The notes below the pieces were generated by a model that saw only the letters and a program-made list of their open reading frames with translations, was not told where the DNA came from and did no database searches. Of a stretch of DNA of 64,000 nucleotides, positions 17,303-28,920 are shown piece by piece; position 1 is the stretch's first letter; each line of letters opens with the position of its first letter. The DNA is from Mycolicibacterium aubagnense. GTDB taxonomy: Bacteria > Actinomycetota > Actinomycetes > Mycobacteriales > Mycobacteriaceae. A program made the position numbers and the translations under genes. The stretch lies in assembly GCF_010730955.1 (NCBI RefSeq), contig NZ_AP022577.1, forward strand, positions 3,720,001-3,784,000, written 5' to 3'.

Positions 17303-18199
17303 ATGACCGAACCATTCATCGGCAGCGAAGCTCTGGCGTCGGGGGTGCTGAACCGCTACGAGCTCGGTCGCCACCATCGGCTGCTCATGCCAAAGATCTA
17401 CGTGGACAAGCGGGCAGCGCTGTCGCTCCAGCAGCGCATTACCGCGGCATGGTTGTGGTCGGGCCGCGACGGGGTGATTGCAGGCGCCGCGGCTTCGGCC
17501 CTGCACGGCGCGCGATGGGTGGCTCACGACGTCCCTATCGAGCTGATTAGCACCAAGATTCGTGCACCTACGGGCGTGATCACCCGCCGGGACACGGTGC
17601 ACGACGACGAGGTCACGCTTGTCGACGGCATGTCCGTCACCAGCGTGGAGCGCACAGCATTCGACCTGGGCCGTCGCGGGCTGATCGGGTCTGCGGTCGC
17701 TCGCCTCGACGCCCTCGCTCGCGCCACCGGGTTCAAGGGCGAGGACGTTCTGAGGTTGGCGGACCGTCATCGCCACGCCCGTGGACTGCGCCAACTTGAG
17801 CGGGCGCTCGACCTATTCGACCCAGGCGGCCATTCGCCGCAGGAAACCCGGTTGCGATTGACGTTGATCGGCGCGGGGTTCCCCAAGCCTCAGACGCAGA
17901 TACCGGTACTCGGACCCGACGCGAACCCGATCTACTTCATCGACATGGGTTGGGAGGAACTCATGCTGGCTGTTGAGTACGAGGGCATGCAACATGCGGA
18001 TTCGCTCGGCTATGACATCATGCGCGGCGACTACATCGCGCACATCGGGTGGACGCACGTCAGGGTTGCTGCAGGGCATCGCAAGCCGTCGGTCATCGTG
18101 CGGGTCGAGCGGGAATGGGGCCGCTTGTGGCGGCCAGGGCTTGGACTTGCTCCGCGCACGGCGCCACTGCCTGGTCCACCGCTCGACCGCATGCATTGA
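17303..18199 (+). CDS. DUF559/AbiEi-like hypothetical protein
   Basis: A 298-residue protein of the mycobacterial type often named DUF559-containing or AbiEi-like. The N-terminal half has an AbiEi-antitoxin-like pattern (WLWSGRDGVIAGAAASALHG near 50-70, then HDDEVTLVDGMSVTSVERTAFDL). The C-terminal half has a Vsr/DUF559 endonuclease-like pattern, with DMGWEELMLAVEYEGMQH near 215-232 providing an Asp...Glu pair. A nuclease role is inferred only. The start is ATG 17303; the ribosome site is weak. Short repeats flank the gene on both sides, as would a gene exchanged as a cassette. Confidence 0.65.
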   Translation: MTEPFIGSEALASGVLNRYELGRHHRLLMPKIYVDKRAALSLQQRITAAWLWSGRDGVIAGAAASALHGARWVAHDVPIELISTKIRAPTGVITRRDTVHDDEVTLVDGMSVTSVERTAFDLGRRGLIGSAVARLDALARATGFKGEDVLRLADRHRHARGLRQLERALDLFDPGGHSPQETRLRLTLIGAGFPKPQTQIPVLGPDANPIYFIDMGWEELMLAVEYEGMQHADSLGYDIMRGDYIAHIGWTHVRVAAGHRKPSVIVRVEREWGRLWRPGLGLAPRTAPLPGPPLDRMH

Positions 18200-18218
18200 T
18201 CGTGCGTTTGCGTTGCTC

Positions 18219-18341
18219 GCTACTCGCAAGAAGTCTGCTGTGGCGCACAGTGAAATAGGTGGCTGGGTGGCCAGGAGTTCACTGTGCGTGAGAGTAGACG
18301 GTTACCCGCAGAAGTTCTGCGTTCGCGCACAGTCAACGCGC
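18219..18341. repeat. Short repeats downstream of the DUF559-like gene
   Basis: Two diverged units of the upstream repeat. One at 18219-18254 has GCTACTCGCAAGAAGTCTGC then GCGCACAGTGAA. One at 18295-18341 has CCGCAGAAGTTCTGCG then GCGCACAGTCAACGCGCG. Confidence 0.6.
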
Positions 18342-18365
18342 GGAGCCGGCGCACAGTCAGCGCAA

Positions 18366-18405
18366 AAAGAAGCAGCCCCCGGCGAATGCCGAGGGCTGCT
18401 TCTTT
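18366..18405 (-). terminator. Intrinsic terminator of fadE5
   Basis: A 13-bp stem (AAAGAAGCAGCCC at 18366-18378 with 18393-18405), extended by an inner GGC pairing, starts nine bases past the fadE5 stop. On the minus strand it runs into TTCTTTTTG, a real U-tract, so it is a classical rho-independent terminator. Confidence 0.8.
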
Positions 18406-18413
18406 GAGATGGA

Positions 18414-20249
18414 TCAGAAGGACGCTTCGTCCAGCTCCATGGTCTCGTTGTCGATGGACTCGAGAACGGTGCGGGTGCTGGTGAGCAGCGGCAGCATGTT
18501 CTTGGCGAAGAACGATGCGGACGCGATCTTGCCCTCGTAGAAGGCACGGTCGTCACCGGCGGCGCCGTCGTCCAGAGCCTTGATGGCAACAGCGGCCTGC
18601 TTCAGCAGCAGCCAGCCGATGACCAGGTCACCGACGCTCAGCAGGAACCGGACCGAGCCCAGGCCCACCTTGTAGATCGACTTCGGGTCTTCCTGAGCGG
18701 CCATCAGGTAGCCGGTCAGGGTGGCGGCCATGCCCTGGACGTCGCCCAGAGCGGTGGCCAGCAGCTCGCGCTCGGCCTTCAGACGGCCGTTGCCGTCCTG
18801 GTTCTTGATCAGCTGCTCGATCTCGCCGGCCACGAACGCCAGGGCCTGGCCCTTGTCGCGGATGATCTTGCGGAAGAAGAAGTCCTGCGCCTGGATGGCG
18901 GTGGTGCCTTCGTACAGCGAGTCGATCTTGGCGTCGCGAATGTACTGCTCAACCGGGTAGTCCTGCAGGAAGCCGGAACCACCGAAGGTCTGCAGCGACT
19001 CGGTCAGCTTCTCGTAGGCCCGCTCGGAGCCGACACCCTTGACGATCGGGAGCATCAGGTCGTTGACCTTGAAGGCCAGCTCGGCGTCCACACCGTGGAC
19101 GGCCTTGGCGACCTCGGCATCCTGGAACGACGCGGTGTACAGGTACACGGCGCGCAGGCCCTCGGCGTAGGCCTTCTGGGTCAGCAGTGCCCGGCGCACG
19201 TCCGGGTGGTGCATGATCGTGACGCGCGGAGCCGTCTTGTCCATCATCTGGGTGAGGTCGGCACCCTGGATGCGGGTCTTGGCGTACTCCAGAGCGTTCA
19301 GGTAGCCAGTCGACAGGGTCGCGATGGCCTTGGTGCCGACCATCATGCGGGCCTGCTCGATGACGTCGAACATCTGCGCAATGCCGTTGTGCACCTCGCC
19401 GACGAGCCAACCGACGGCGGGGGTGCCGTGCTGGCCGAGCGTCAGCTCACAGGTGGCCGAAACCTTCAGGCCCATCTTGTGCTCGACGTTGGTGACAAAG
19501 GCACCGTTGCGCTCGCCGGGCTCACCGGTCTCAGGGTCGAAGTGGAACTTCGGCACGAAGAACAGCGACAGACCCTTGGTGCCCGGTCCGGCGCCCTCGG
19601 GGCGGGCCAGCACCAGGTGCATGATGTTTTCGAACAGGTCGTCCGAGTCGGCCGAGGTGATGAATCGCTTCACACCGTCGATGTGCCAAGTGCCGTCGGC
19701 CTGCTGGACGGCCTTGGTGCGGCCGGCGCCCACGTCAGAGCCGGCGTCGGGCTCGGTCAGCACCATGGTGGCGCCCCAGCCGCGCTCGGCAGCGAGGACG
19801 GCCCACTTCTTCTGCTCGTCGGTGCCGTTGTTGTAGAAGATTTCGCACATGCCCGAGCCCATGGCGTACATGTAGGCGGCCGGGTTGGCGCCGAGGACGT
19901 GCTCGATGAGCGCCCACTGCAGCGCGCGGGGCATCGGCATGCCGCCGAGCTCTTCCTTCAGACCGACCTTGTCCCAGCCGCCGTCGAGGAGAGCGCGCAT
20001 CGACTTCTTGAACGGCGCGGGCAGCGTGACGGTGTGGGTCGCGGGGTCGAAGACCGGCGGGTTGCGGTCGCCGTCGGCGAACGAATCGGCGATCGGGCCC
20101 TCGGCGAGGCGCGCGATCTCGTTGAGCATTTCTCCGGCGGTGTCGGCGTCCAGGTCGGCGAACTTGCCTTCGCCCATCGCCTTGTCTACGCCGAAGACCT
20201 CGAACAGGTTGAACACCTGGTCACGGACGTTGCTCTTGTAGTGGCCCAC
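18414..20249 (-). CDS. fadE5: Acyl-CoA dehydrogenase FadE5
   Basis: A large acyl-CoA dehydrogenase of 611 residues, the same length as M. tuberculosis FadE5 (Rv0244c) and very similar to it as remembered. It carries the flavin/substrate segments [14 protein letters not shown] and [14 protein letters not shown], the catalytic-base region [20 protein letters not shown] and a C-terminal helical extension. It oxidises acyl-CoA in the first step of beta-oxidation. GTG 20249 is chosen because GAGGAG sits about six bases upstream and the N-terminus ([10 protein letters not shown]) then matches relatives. A start at 20306 would run into the operator. The promoter carries a TTAC-N6-GTAA palindrome shared with fadA2/fabG4. 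Confidence 0.94.
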   Translation of the reverse strand: MGHYKSNVRDQVFNLFEVFGVDKAMGEGKFADLDADTAGEMLNEIARLAEGPIADSFADGDRNPPVFDPATHTVTLPAPFKKSMRALLDGGWDKVGLKEELGGMPMPRALQWALIEHVLGANPAAYMYAMGSGMCEIFYNNGTDEQKKWAVLAAERGWGATMVLTEPDAGSDVGAGRTKAVQQADGTWHIDGVKRFITSADSDDLFENIMHLVLARPEGAGPGTKGLSLFFVPKFHFDPETGEPGERNGAFVTNVEHKMGLKVSATCELTLGQHGTPAVGWLVGEVHNGIAQMFDVIEQARMMVGTKAIATLSTGYLNALEYAKTRIQGADLTQMMDKTAPRVTIMHHPDVRRALLTQKAYAEGLRAVYLYTASFQDAEVAKAVHGVDAELAFKVNDLMLPIVKGVGSERAYEKLTESLQTFGGSGFLQDYPVEQYIRDAKIDSLYEGTTAIQAQDFFFRKIIRDKGQALAFVAGEIEQLIKNQDGNGRLKAERELLATALGDVQGMAATLTGYLMAAQEDPKSIYKVGLGSVRFLLSVGDLVIGWLLLKQAAVAIKALDDGAAGDDRAFYEGKIASASFFAKNMLPLLTSTRTVLESIDNETMELDEASF

Positions 20250-20298
20250 GATTTCTCCTCGATGAGATGGAACTGTCGGTTGGGTACTCAGGGCTAAG

Positions 20299-20349
20299 TT
20301 ACCCACCAGTAACTGCGGCTAACTATACCGCCGGGTAACTTCATCGCAA
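20299..20349 (-). promoter_or_regulatory. fadE5 promoter with operator-like palindrome
   Basis: On the minus strand TTGCGA (20349-20344) and TATAGT (20327-20322) make a plausible -35/-10 pair with a 16-base spacer. Directly downstream, about where transcription would begin, lies AGTTAC-N6-GTAACT (20297-20314), whose core TTAC-N6-GTAA is shared with 4704-4717 in the fabG4/fadA2 gap. A further GGTAAC half-site lies in the spacer. Confidence 0.5.
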
Positions 20350-20486
20350 AGCACTTGTGGGCAATTTGTACGCAAGCACCAACCCAGTAGTTGATCGGAG
20401 CCCCATCGGGCCCGTCAAAAACTCGCTGACCAGCGATTTCGGCAGGGTGTGAGGATGGTCACTCGGGGGTGAAGTACGGTGCACAA

Positions 20487-21566
20487 ATGCGGCGAATTGT
20501 GGTGTGGGGAACAGGAAATATGGGGGCCACGGCGATCCGATCAGCGGTGGCTTTCCCCGGCCTCGAGTTGTCGGCAGTCATCACCTCGAGCGAGGGCAAG
20601 GCGGGTCGCGACGCGGCGACGTTCGCCAAGCTGGACACCCTGACCGGAAAGGTCGCCACCACTGATATCGACGCGGCCCTCGCGGACTGCGACGCCGTGG
20701 CCTATATGTCTTCCGGAGACATCCGTCCCGAGGAGGCCATCGCTGAGATCGAGCGCTGTCTGCGGGCCGGCAAGCACGTCGTGACGCCGTCGCTGTACTC
20801 CCTATACGACCCGGCGTCGGCGCCGGCCGAGTGGGTCGAGCGTCTTTCCGACGCCGCAGCCGCCGGTAATGCCTCGTTGCTGGTGTCGGGAGTCGATCCC
20901 GGGTGGGGCAACGACGCGCTCGCTGTGACGGCGGCCGGGTTGTGCACCCGGATCAAGACAATCAGATGCCAGGAGATCTTCGACTACTCGACCTACAACC
21001 AGCCCGAAGCGGTGCGGGTGCGCTGCGGTTTCGGCGGCTCGATGGACGAGACGCCGTTGATGCTGATTCCGACCGTCCCGACGATGGTGTGGGGTGGCAA
21101 TGTGCGGCTGATCGGCCGCGGGCTCGGCATCGAGATCGATGACATCACCGAGACCTGCGAGCGCCTGCCGCTGGCCGAGGACGTCGAGAACGTCATGGGC
21201 CGCTTCGCGGCGGGCACCCAGGGCGCCTTCCGGCTGGAGGTCATCGGTTGGTCGCAGGGCGTGCAGCGCGTGATCATCGAACACATCACCCGCATCGATC
21301 CGTCGTGCGCGCCGGATTGGCCGCAGCCCGACGAGGGCGTGGGCGACCACCGGGTGATCATCGATGGTGACCCGCAGCTGACCATCGTGGTCCGCGCCGA
21401 CGTGCCGGGCGGGACCAGGGCCGACGGCGGCAACACCACCGCGGCCAACCGGCTCCTCGGGGCCATCGAGTGGCTCGCCACCCAGAAGCCGGGCATCTAC
21501 GACGGCCTTGACGTGCCTTTGCATGCGCCGCTGCCGGCTGAGGTTGAGTCGACGCGCTGGGCTTGA
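20487..21566 (+). CDS. Dihydrodipicolinate reductase-like NAD(P)-dependent oxidoreductase
   Basis: A 359-residue protein with an N-terminal Rossmann fold (RIVVWGTGNMGATAIRSAV, residues 3-21; G-x-G-x-x-G) and a C-terminal domain like that of DapB-like and 2,4-diaminopentanoate dehydrogenase-like proteins. It has the conserved GVDPGWGNDALAV and HRVIIDGDPQLTI regions. This is not the biosynthetic DapB. The substrate is unknown; the position divergent from fadE5 hints at lipid or amino-acid catabolism. ATG 20487 gives the conserved N-terminus; GTG 20469 is an alternative six codons upstream. Confidence 0.8.
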   Translation: MRRIVVWGTGNMGATAIRSAVAFPGLELSAVITSSEGKAGRDAATFAKLDTLTGKVATTDIDAALADCDAVAYMSSGDIRPEEAIAEIERCLRAGKHVVTPSLYSLYDPASAPAEWVERLSDAAAAGNASLLVSGVDPGWGNDALAVTAAGLCTRIKTIRCQEIFDYSTYNQPEAVRVRCGFGGSMDETPLMLIPTVPTMVWGGNVRLIGRGLGIEIDDITETCERLPLAEDVENVMGRFAAGTQGAFRLEVIGWSQGVQRVIIEHITRIDPSCAPDWPQPDEGVGDHRVIIDGDPQLTIVVRADVPGGTRADGGNTTAANRLLGAIEWLATQKPGIYDGLDVPLHAPLPAEVESTRWA

Positions 21567-21588
21567 GTGGCTATTCAGCGCGCCGGGC

Positions 21589-22764
21589 TCAGAAGGGGTG
21601 GCTACTCCGCAATCTTTGGCCGGCCTGGTGGGCGTCCGATAGCGCGTGCTTCGCAGAATAGGGCGCGTCGGACGACAGCTTCTGCAGAGCAAAATCGAGG
21701 TTCGCCTTGATGCGTGGTTTGTGGCCCTCCGGTACCTCCGACCACTCAAGCAGTTCCCGGCAGATTTCCGCGCTGTTCGCGTAATTGCCCAGCCAGTAGT
21801 CGGCGACCGACAGCTCATCAAGGCACCGCCAGGTGTAGTACTCGATATCGAGAAACAGTGTGTCCGTGGGCTTCTCGATCTCCAAACCTGCTGCCGCGAA
21901 CAGCCTTGCCGAGGCCATGTGGTTGTGCTCGCGAAGATAACGCGCCAAGTTGCCCAGCGCTTCGGCGCGTGCCGGCCGAAAGTCGTAGGCCCGCATGTAG
22001 AGATGGATCACCACGGACTCGTCCAACTCCAGACGTTCAGCGATACAGGCGCATTGGTACATGGAATACCAGACTTCTTCGTCCCACCCGCCCATGGTGA
22101 TCCGTTGCTCGTACGCTGCCAACGCCTGTTCCAGGTGACCGGCGTCGCGATGGCTCTGGGCAAGGTAGAAGACGTAGCGGTCATTGTCAGGCTCTTCCTG
22201 GAGCGCGCGCTCCAGTATTCGAGCATCGTTGCTGTACTTCTCGTGCGGACTGACTTGGCTTCGTCCGCCGTCGAAGTAGCCGACAATGCACGGACCGTCA
22301 AGCCGACCGCCGGAGCGTTCGATGTCGCACGCCGGGAACTCGTGGAGCACACCGACATAGCGCCAATCGCAACTGTCGCGTAGCAGGCTTCTCCGCCAGA
22401 ACAGGTTCTCGGCGACTCCATTGGCGTGCAGCACGTCGTAGTAATCCAGATCGAGGACGGGCCACTGGAATCCATCCGGCACGACGAGCTGCTCGTCGGC
22501 GTCGATGATCAGCATGAAATCCGCTTTGCCACGGGCTAGTTCGAGCGCCTCGGAGCGGTTGGTGCCGAAGTCTTGCCATGGACGGTGGTGCAATTCACCC
22601 GGGATATCGGCCAGCAGTTCTTTGATGAGCTCGGGTGTTCCGTCACTGGATCCGGTATCGACGATCACCCAGTAGTCGATCAGTCCTTTCACTGATTCCA
22701 GACAACGACCGATGACATGTCGCTCGTCTTTCACGATCATGTTGAGACAGATCGTCTGCGTCAT
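21589..22764 (-). CDS. Family 2 glycosyltransferase with TPR-like C-terminal region
   Basis: A cytoplasmic 391-residue protein. The GT2 domain occupies about residues 1-110: ICLNMIVKDERHVIGRCLES, the nucleotide-binding VDTGSSDGT and the metal-binding DADEQL. The remainder is helical with TPR-like spacing (EALGNLARYLREHNHMASAR and others). GT2-TPR proteins are known as glycosyltransferases that can act on proteins or peptides. AGGAG five bases before ATG 22764 decides the start. It is 30 bases downstream of the GT-C gene and is probably cotranscribed with it and with the collagen-like gene. A role in decorating the collagen-like protein is inferred from position only. Confidence 0.85.
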   Translation of the reverse strand: MTQTICLNMIVKDERHVIGRCLESVKGLIDYWVIVDTGSSDGTPELIKELLADIPGELHHRPWQDFGTNRSEALELARGKADFMLIIDADEQLVVPDGFQWPVLDLDYYDVLHANGVAENLFWRRSLLRDSCDWRYVGVLHEFPACDIERSGGRLDGPCIVGYFDGGRSQVSPHEKYSNDARILERALQEEPDNDRYVFYLAQSHRDAGHLEQALAAYEQRITMGGWDEEVWYSMYQCACIAERLELDESVVIHLYMRAYDFRPARAEALGNLARYLREHNHMASARLFAAAGLEIEKPTDTLFLDIEYYTWRCLDELSVADYWLGNYANSAEICRELLEWSEVPEGHKPRIKANLDFALQKLSSDAPYSAKHALSDAHQAGQRLRSSHPF

Positions 22765-22794
22765 GGGATCTCCTCGCACCGCGCCGGTAGCCGT

Positions 22795-24849
22795 TCAGCC
22801 CAACTTGATGTCCGGTGGGACACTCTTGGCGAAAGCGGGGTCTGCGGCAACGACATCGCGGATCAGATCGACACCGTTGGCGTCACCTGACCGCACCATC
22901 AAGACGCCGAGGTTGAACTTCGCGGCAGGCGAATCGGGATTCAGCTCGAGAACTCGTTGGTACAGCGCGATCGCCCGCGCGGGGTTGGAATCAGTGTTCA
23001 TGACAGCGAGGTTGTACAGCGGTTTTACGAAGGTGGGGTCGATGGCCAACGCAATGCCGTATTCGCGTTCCGCCTCCGCAATCATGTTCTTCTCTTGATA
23101 GAGGTGGCCCATGTTGAAGTGGACGAACTTGTTGTCGGGATCGCGGTAGGCGGCCGTCAGGTAAGACCCGAACGCGGCGTCAAGGTCCCCGTTACCCTCC
23201 GCCTCGATGCCCTGCGCGATGATTGCGCCGGTGGACATCCCAACGAACGTCGTGAATTTGGTCGGCGGCGCAACGTGTTTGATGTGCTTGTAGACCGTCA
23301 CCGTCGAAGTCTGTTGGACGGTATCGAAACTCGACAGGAACCATTGACTCAGTTCGGGAGTCCACGGGATGTAACTGCTGAGCGGCGCAACGAGGGCGAC
23401 ATAGTCCGCGCGGTTGAGCTTGTCGGCGAATGCGGTCACGAAGTCCGTCGGGTACGTGCCGGTGTACAGCCCGTGTTGATCAGTCCGCGCAATCCACTCC
23501 CCGTACGGATCGACCATCGTCGGGCACGCGCTGCTGTTCGAGGTGAACCGGTCCGCGACCACAGCGGACGTGGTGAGGTCGGTTACCAGACATGACCCGT
23601 CGGGGACAGCTGCCTGTATGACGTCCGCCGGGTTGAACGACCCTGCGAGTAGTGCGCGGGCGTGAGCGCCGGCCTGCACCATCATTCCTGCGGACAGCGC
23701 ACCGGCCAATACGAGGCACGCCAGTGCTGCCCGCTGAGTGGAGATGAAACGCTTCGCAAGCGTTGCAACCAATGAGCCCGCCGCCATGCTCATGAACGCG
23801 GCCGGCAAATACGCCTGCTGCGAATACAGCTGGCCGCCAACCATTGCCACTGCGACGGTGGCCAGCAAGGCTGCCACCACGAACCAGTCGTTGACGACGA
23901 AATCAGTACGGGACCTGAACACCCAGTAGGCGAAACCCGCGATCAGCAACAGCGCGCCGGCGATCACAACGCTGTTGGGGACGTCTATCCATGAAATACC
24001 TTCTGCACCAACCAGTTGCCGCACCTTGAACACTACCGATGCATTACCTGCCCACTCATGTTGGAACGGAGCGACGACGACGTCGTCGAAGAATCGGTCG
24101 GGGGCGGCGGCGAAGAACGGCAGGCAGACCACCACGAACGTACCGACCATGGTCGCTGCCAACCTCAGTGCGGACTTTCGCCGCATAATGACGACTACGA
24201 CCAGGGCAGCCAGCGCTACGGGTATGGCCGCCAACTCGACGGTGCAAGCAAATCCGAAGGCCAGGCCTGCCAGAATGACTCGGCGCGGACTTGCGATGTC
24301 TCCGGATTGGAAGAGCAAGGCGGCACCGATCAAGCAGAACAGCACTGTGTATGGCGCGAGTAGCAGTGTGTGAGTTGCGTTGATTGCCAACGGAAATAAT
24401 ACGAATAGCACGCCCGCTGCCAATGATGCGACCGGGCCGCGCCGACGCACCACTGAAGCCACCAGCACTGCGTTCGCAATGGCAACCAGTATGGTCATAA
24501 TGCGGGCCAACACCAGCGCAGTCGATGAACCTGCGAGAACACTGACCGCCGCGACGGGCGACATCAGGACAGACATGCCCGGCGGATGCAGGAACAGGAA
24601 GCTGCTGTACGGCAGGTCGCCGTGGATCAGCCTGATAGCCGACCCCAGCAATATGCCATCGTCGTAACCCAGACCGCTCGCCGCCGACCCGTGAACACCT
24701 CTCATTGCGAAAGGCTGCGCGAGAATGAGTACGCCCAGACACCCAGCCAGGAACCCTGGCACGATCAACGAGAGTCTCTCCGCTGAAAGCCATCTCGCGT
24801 TGGTCTTGTGGGTCGAGACGACTGGCTCTACCTCAAGCTGTGAATACAT
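22795..24849 (-). CDS. Membrane GT-C-type glycosyltransferase with C-terminal TPR repeats
   Basis: A 684-residue membrane protein. The first helix (about 28-48) is followed by a loop with YDDGILLGSAIRLIHGDLPY, the acidic pair being the GT-C catalytic signature, and then FLFLHPPG. About ten more hydrophobic segments run to residue 400, followed by an extracytoplasmic domain (about 400-540). Three or four TPRs end the protein (about 545-684; HFNMGHLYQEKNMIAEAERE, LYNLAVMNTDSNPARAIALY). GT-C enzymes use polyprenyl-phosphate sugars outside the membrane, as protein O-mannosyltransferases do. It lies 173 bases downstream of the giant collagen-like gene on the same strand. That pairing suggests it glycosylates the secreted triplets, but no direct evidence is visible. 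Confidence 0.82.
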   Translation of the reverse strand: MYSQLEVEPVVSTHKTNARWLSAERLSLIVPGFLAGCLGVLILAQPFAMRGVHGSAASGLGYDDGILLGSAIRLIHGDLPYSSFLFLHPPGMSVLMSPVAAVSVLAGSSTALVLARIMTILVAIANAVLVASVVRRRGPVASLAAGVLFVLFPLAINATHTLLLAPYTVLFCLIGAALLFQSGDIASPRRVILAGLAFGFACTVELAAIPVALAALVVVVIMRRKSALRLAATMVGTFVVVCLPFFAAAPDRFFDDVVVAPFQHEWAGNASVVFKVRQLVGAEGISWIDVPNSVVIAGALLLIAGFAYWVFRSRTDFVVNDWFVVAALLATVAVAMVGGQLYSQQAYLPAAFMSMAAGSLVATLAKRFISTQRAALACLVLAGALSAGMMVQAGAHARALLAGSFNPADVIQAAVPDGSCLVTDLTTSAVVADRFTSNSSACPTMVDPYGEWIARTDQHGLYTGTYPTDFVTAFADKLNRADYVALVAPLSSYIPWTPELSQWFLSSFDTVQQTSTVTVYKHIKHVAPPTKFTTFVGMSTGAIIAQGIEAEGNGDLDAAFGSYLTAAYRDPDNKFVHFNMGHLYQEKNMIAEAEREYGIALAIDPTFVKPLYNLAVMNTDSNPARAIALYQRVLELNPDSPAAKFNLGVLMVRSGDANGVDLIRDVVAADPAFAKSVPPDIKLG

Positions 24850-27012
24850 TCAACACTCCACTCCTCGTTGCTGTGAAAAGGTCTCTGTTCCATGAAGCCC
24901 GACATCGTCGTGAGGCCGAAGCCATAGGCTCATCGCGCCCACCGGTACCTCATCGGCGCCGTCGTATTGCGCAACTGAGGGGACGATCTCGACGCGTTCA
25001 ACACTGGGCAGCTCGCTCTGATTTAGGTACATCGGTACACACTTCCCACCGGGACATTGGCAAAGCCAAGAAGGCCTCCGCCGACTGTGGAGTACATGTC
25101 GTAGAGCTTGCTGCAGGTGCCTCCCGTAAGCGTTGGTGCACTAACGGTCCCGCCCTTGTTGGTGCTGGCATCAACCGCATAAGCCGGCACCATGTACACG
25201 CCGGCGCTGGAAACGCTCGAGCTGCAGGTACCTGTTAGCCCCGTCAGCGAGCCGGTGCAACCTGAAATCGTCACGTACCCCACCTGGGCACCAGTTGCGC
25301 CCTGCGCTCCTGTTGCGCCGGTGGCGCCTTGCGCACCGGTGGCGCCTTGTGCGCCCGTGGTGCCTTGGGCTCCGGTGGCGCCTTGCGCACCTGTCGTGCC
25401 TTGCGCGCCTTGGGCTCCGGTGGCGCCTTGCGCACCTGTCGTGCCTTGGGCACCCTGCGCACCCGTGGTGCCTTGAGCTCCCGTGGCACCGGTTGCTCCG
25501 GTGGCGCCTTGCGCGCCCGTGGTGCCTTGGGCTCCGGTGGCTCCGGTGGCGCCTTGTGCACCTGTCGCGCCTTGAGCACCGGTGGCGCCTTGTGCACCCG
25601 TGGTGCCTTGGGCTCCGGTGGCGCCTTGCGCACCTGTCGTGCCTTGGGCGCCTTGCGCACCCGTGGTGCCTTGAGCTCCCGTGGCACCGGTTGCTCCGGT
25701 GGCGCCTTGTGCACCTGTCGTGCCTTGGGCTCCGGTTGCTCCGGTATCGCCTGTTGCTCCGGTTGCGCCCTGCGCACCCGTGCTGCCTTGTGCTCCCGTG
25801 GTGCCTTGTGCTCCCGTGCCACCGGTTGCTCCGGTGGCGCCTTGGGCTCCGGTGGCGCCTTGTGGGCCGGCGGCGCCTGTATCGCCTTGTGCACCTGTCG
25901 CGCCTTGTGCTCCCGTGGCACCGGTTGCTCCGGTGGTGCCTTGGGCTCCGGTGGCGCCTTGTGGGCCGGCGGCGCCTGTATCGCCCTGCGCGCCTTGGGC
26001 ACCCTGTGCACCGGTGGTGCCTTGAGCGCCCGTGGCACCGGTTGCGCCGGTGGTGCCTTGAGCTCCGGTAGCGCCCTGCGCACCTGTCGTGCCTTGTGCT
26101 CCGGTGGCGCCTTGTGCACCTGTCGTGCCTTGAGCGCCGGTGGTGCCTTGGGCTCCGGTTGCGCCTTGCGGGCCGACGGCGCCTGTATCGCCTTGCGCGC
26201 CTTGGGCTCCGGTAGCGCCTTGCGCACCTGTCGTGCCTTGAGCACCGGTGGTGCCTTGGGCACCGGTTGCTCCGGTGGCGCCTTGCGCACCTGTCGTGCC
26301 TTGAGCGCCGGTGGTGCCTTGAGCTCCCGTGGCACCGGTTGCACCTGTTGATCCGGTGGCGCCCTGCGCACCTGTCGTGCCTTGAGCACCGGTGGTGCCT
26401 TGCGGGCCGGCGGCACCGGTATCGCCTGTTGATCCGGTGGCGCCTTGGGCACCGGTAGCGCCCTGCGCACCTGTCGTGCCTTGGGCACCGGTGGCTCCGG
26501 TATCGCCTGTTGCTCCGGTGGTGCCTTGGGCTCCGGTGGCGCCTTGGGCACCTGTCGTGCCTTGAGCACCGGTGGTGCCTTGGGCACCGGTTGCTCCGGT
26601 GGCGCCTTGCGCACCTGTCGTGCCTTGAGCGCCGGTGGTGCCTTGAGCTCCCGTGGCACCGGTTGCACCTGTTGATCCGGTGGCGCCCTGCGCACCTGTG
26701 GTGCCTTGGGCTCCGGTTGCGCCTTGCGGGCCGGCGGCACCTGTATCGCCTGTCGTGCCTTGAGCGCCGGTGGTGCCTTGGGCTCCGGTTGCGCCTTGCG
26801 GGCCGACGGCGCCTGTATCGCCTTGCGCGCCTTGGGCTCCGGTTGCGCCTTGTGCACCGGTGGTGCCTTGGGCTCCGGTTGCTCCGGTATCGCCTGTTGC
26901 TCCGGTGGCGCCTTGTGCACCTGTGGTGCCTTGTGCACCTGTCGTGCCTTGGGCACCGGTTGCGCCTTGCGCACCTGTCGTGCCTTGTGCACCTGTGGTG
27001 CCTTGAGCTCCC

Positions 27013-28920
<1,908 letters not shown>

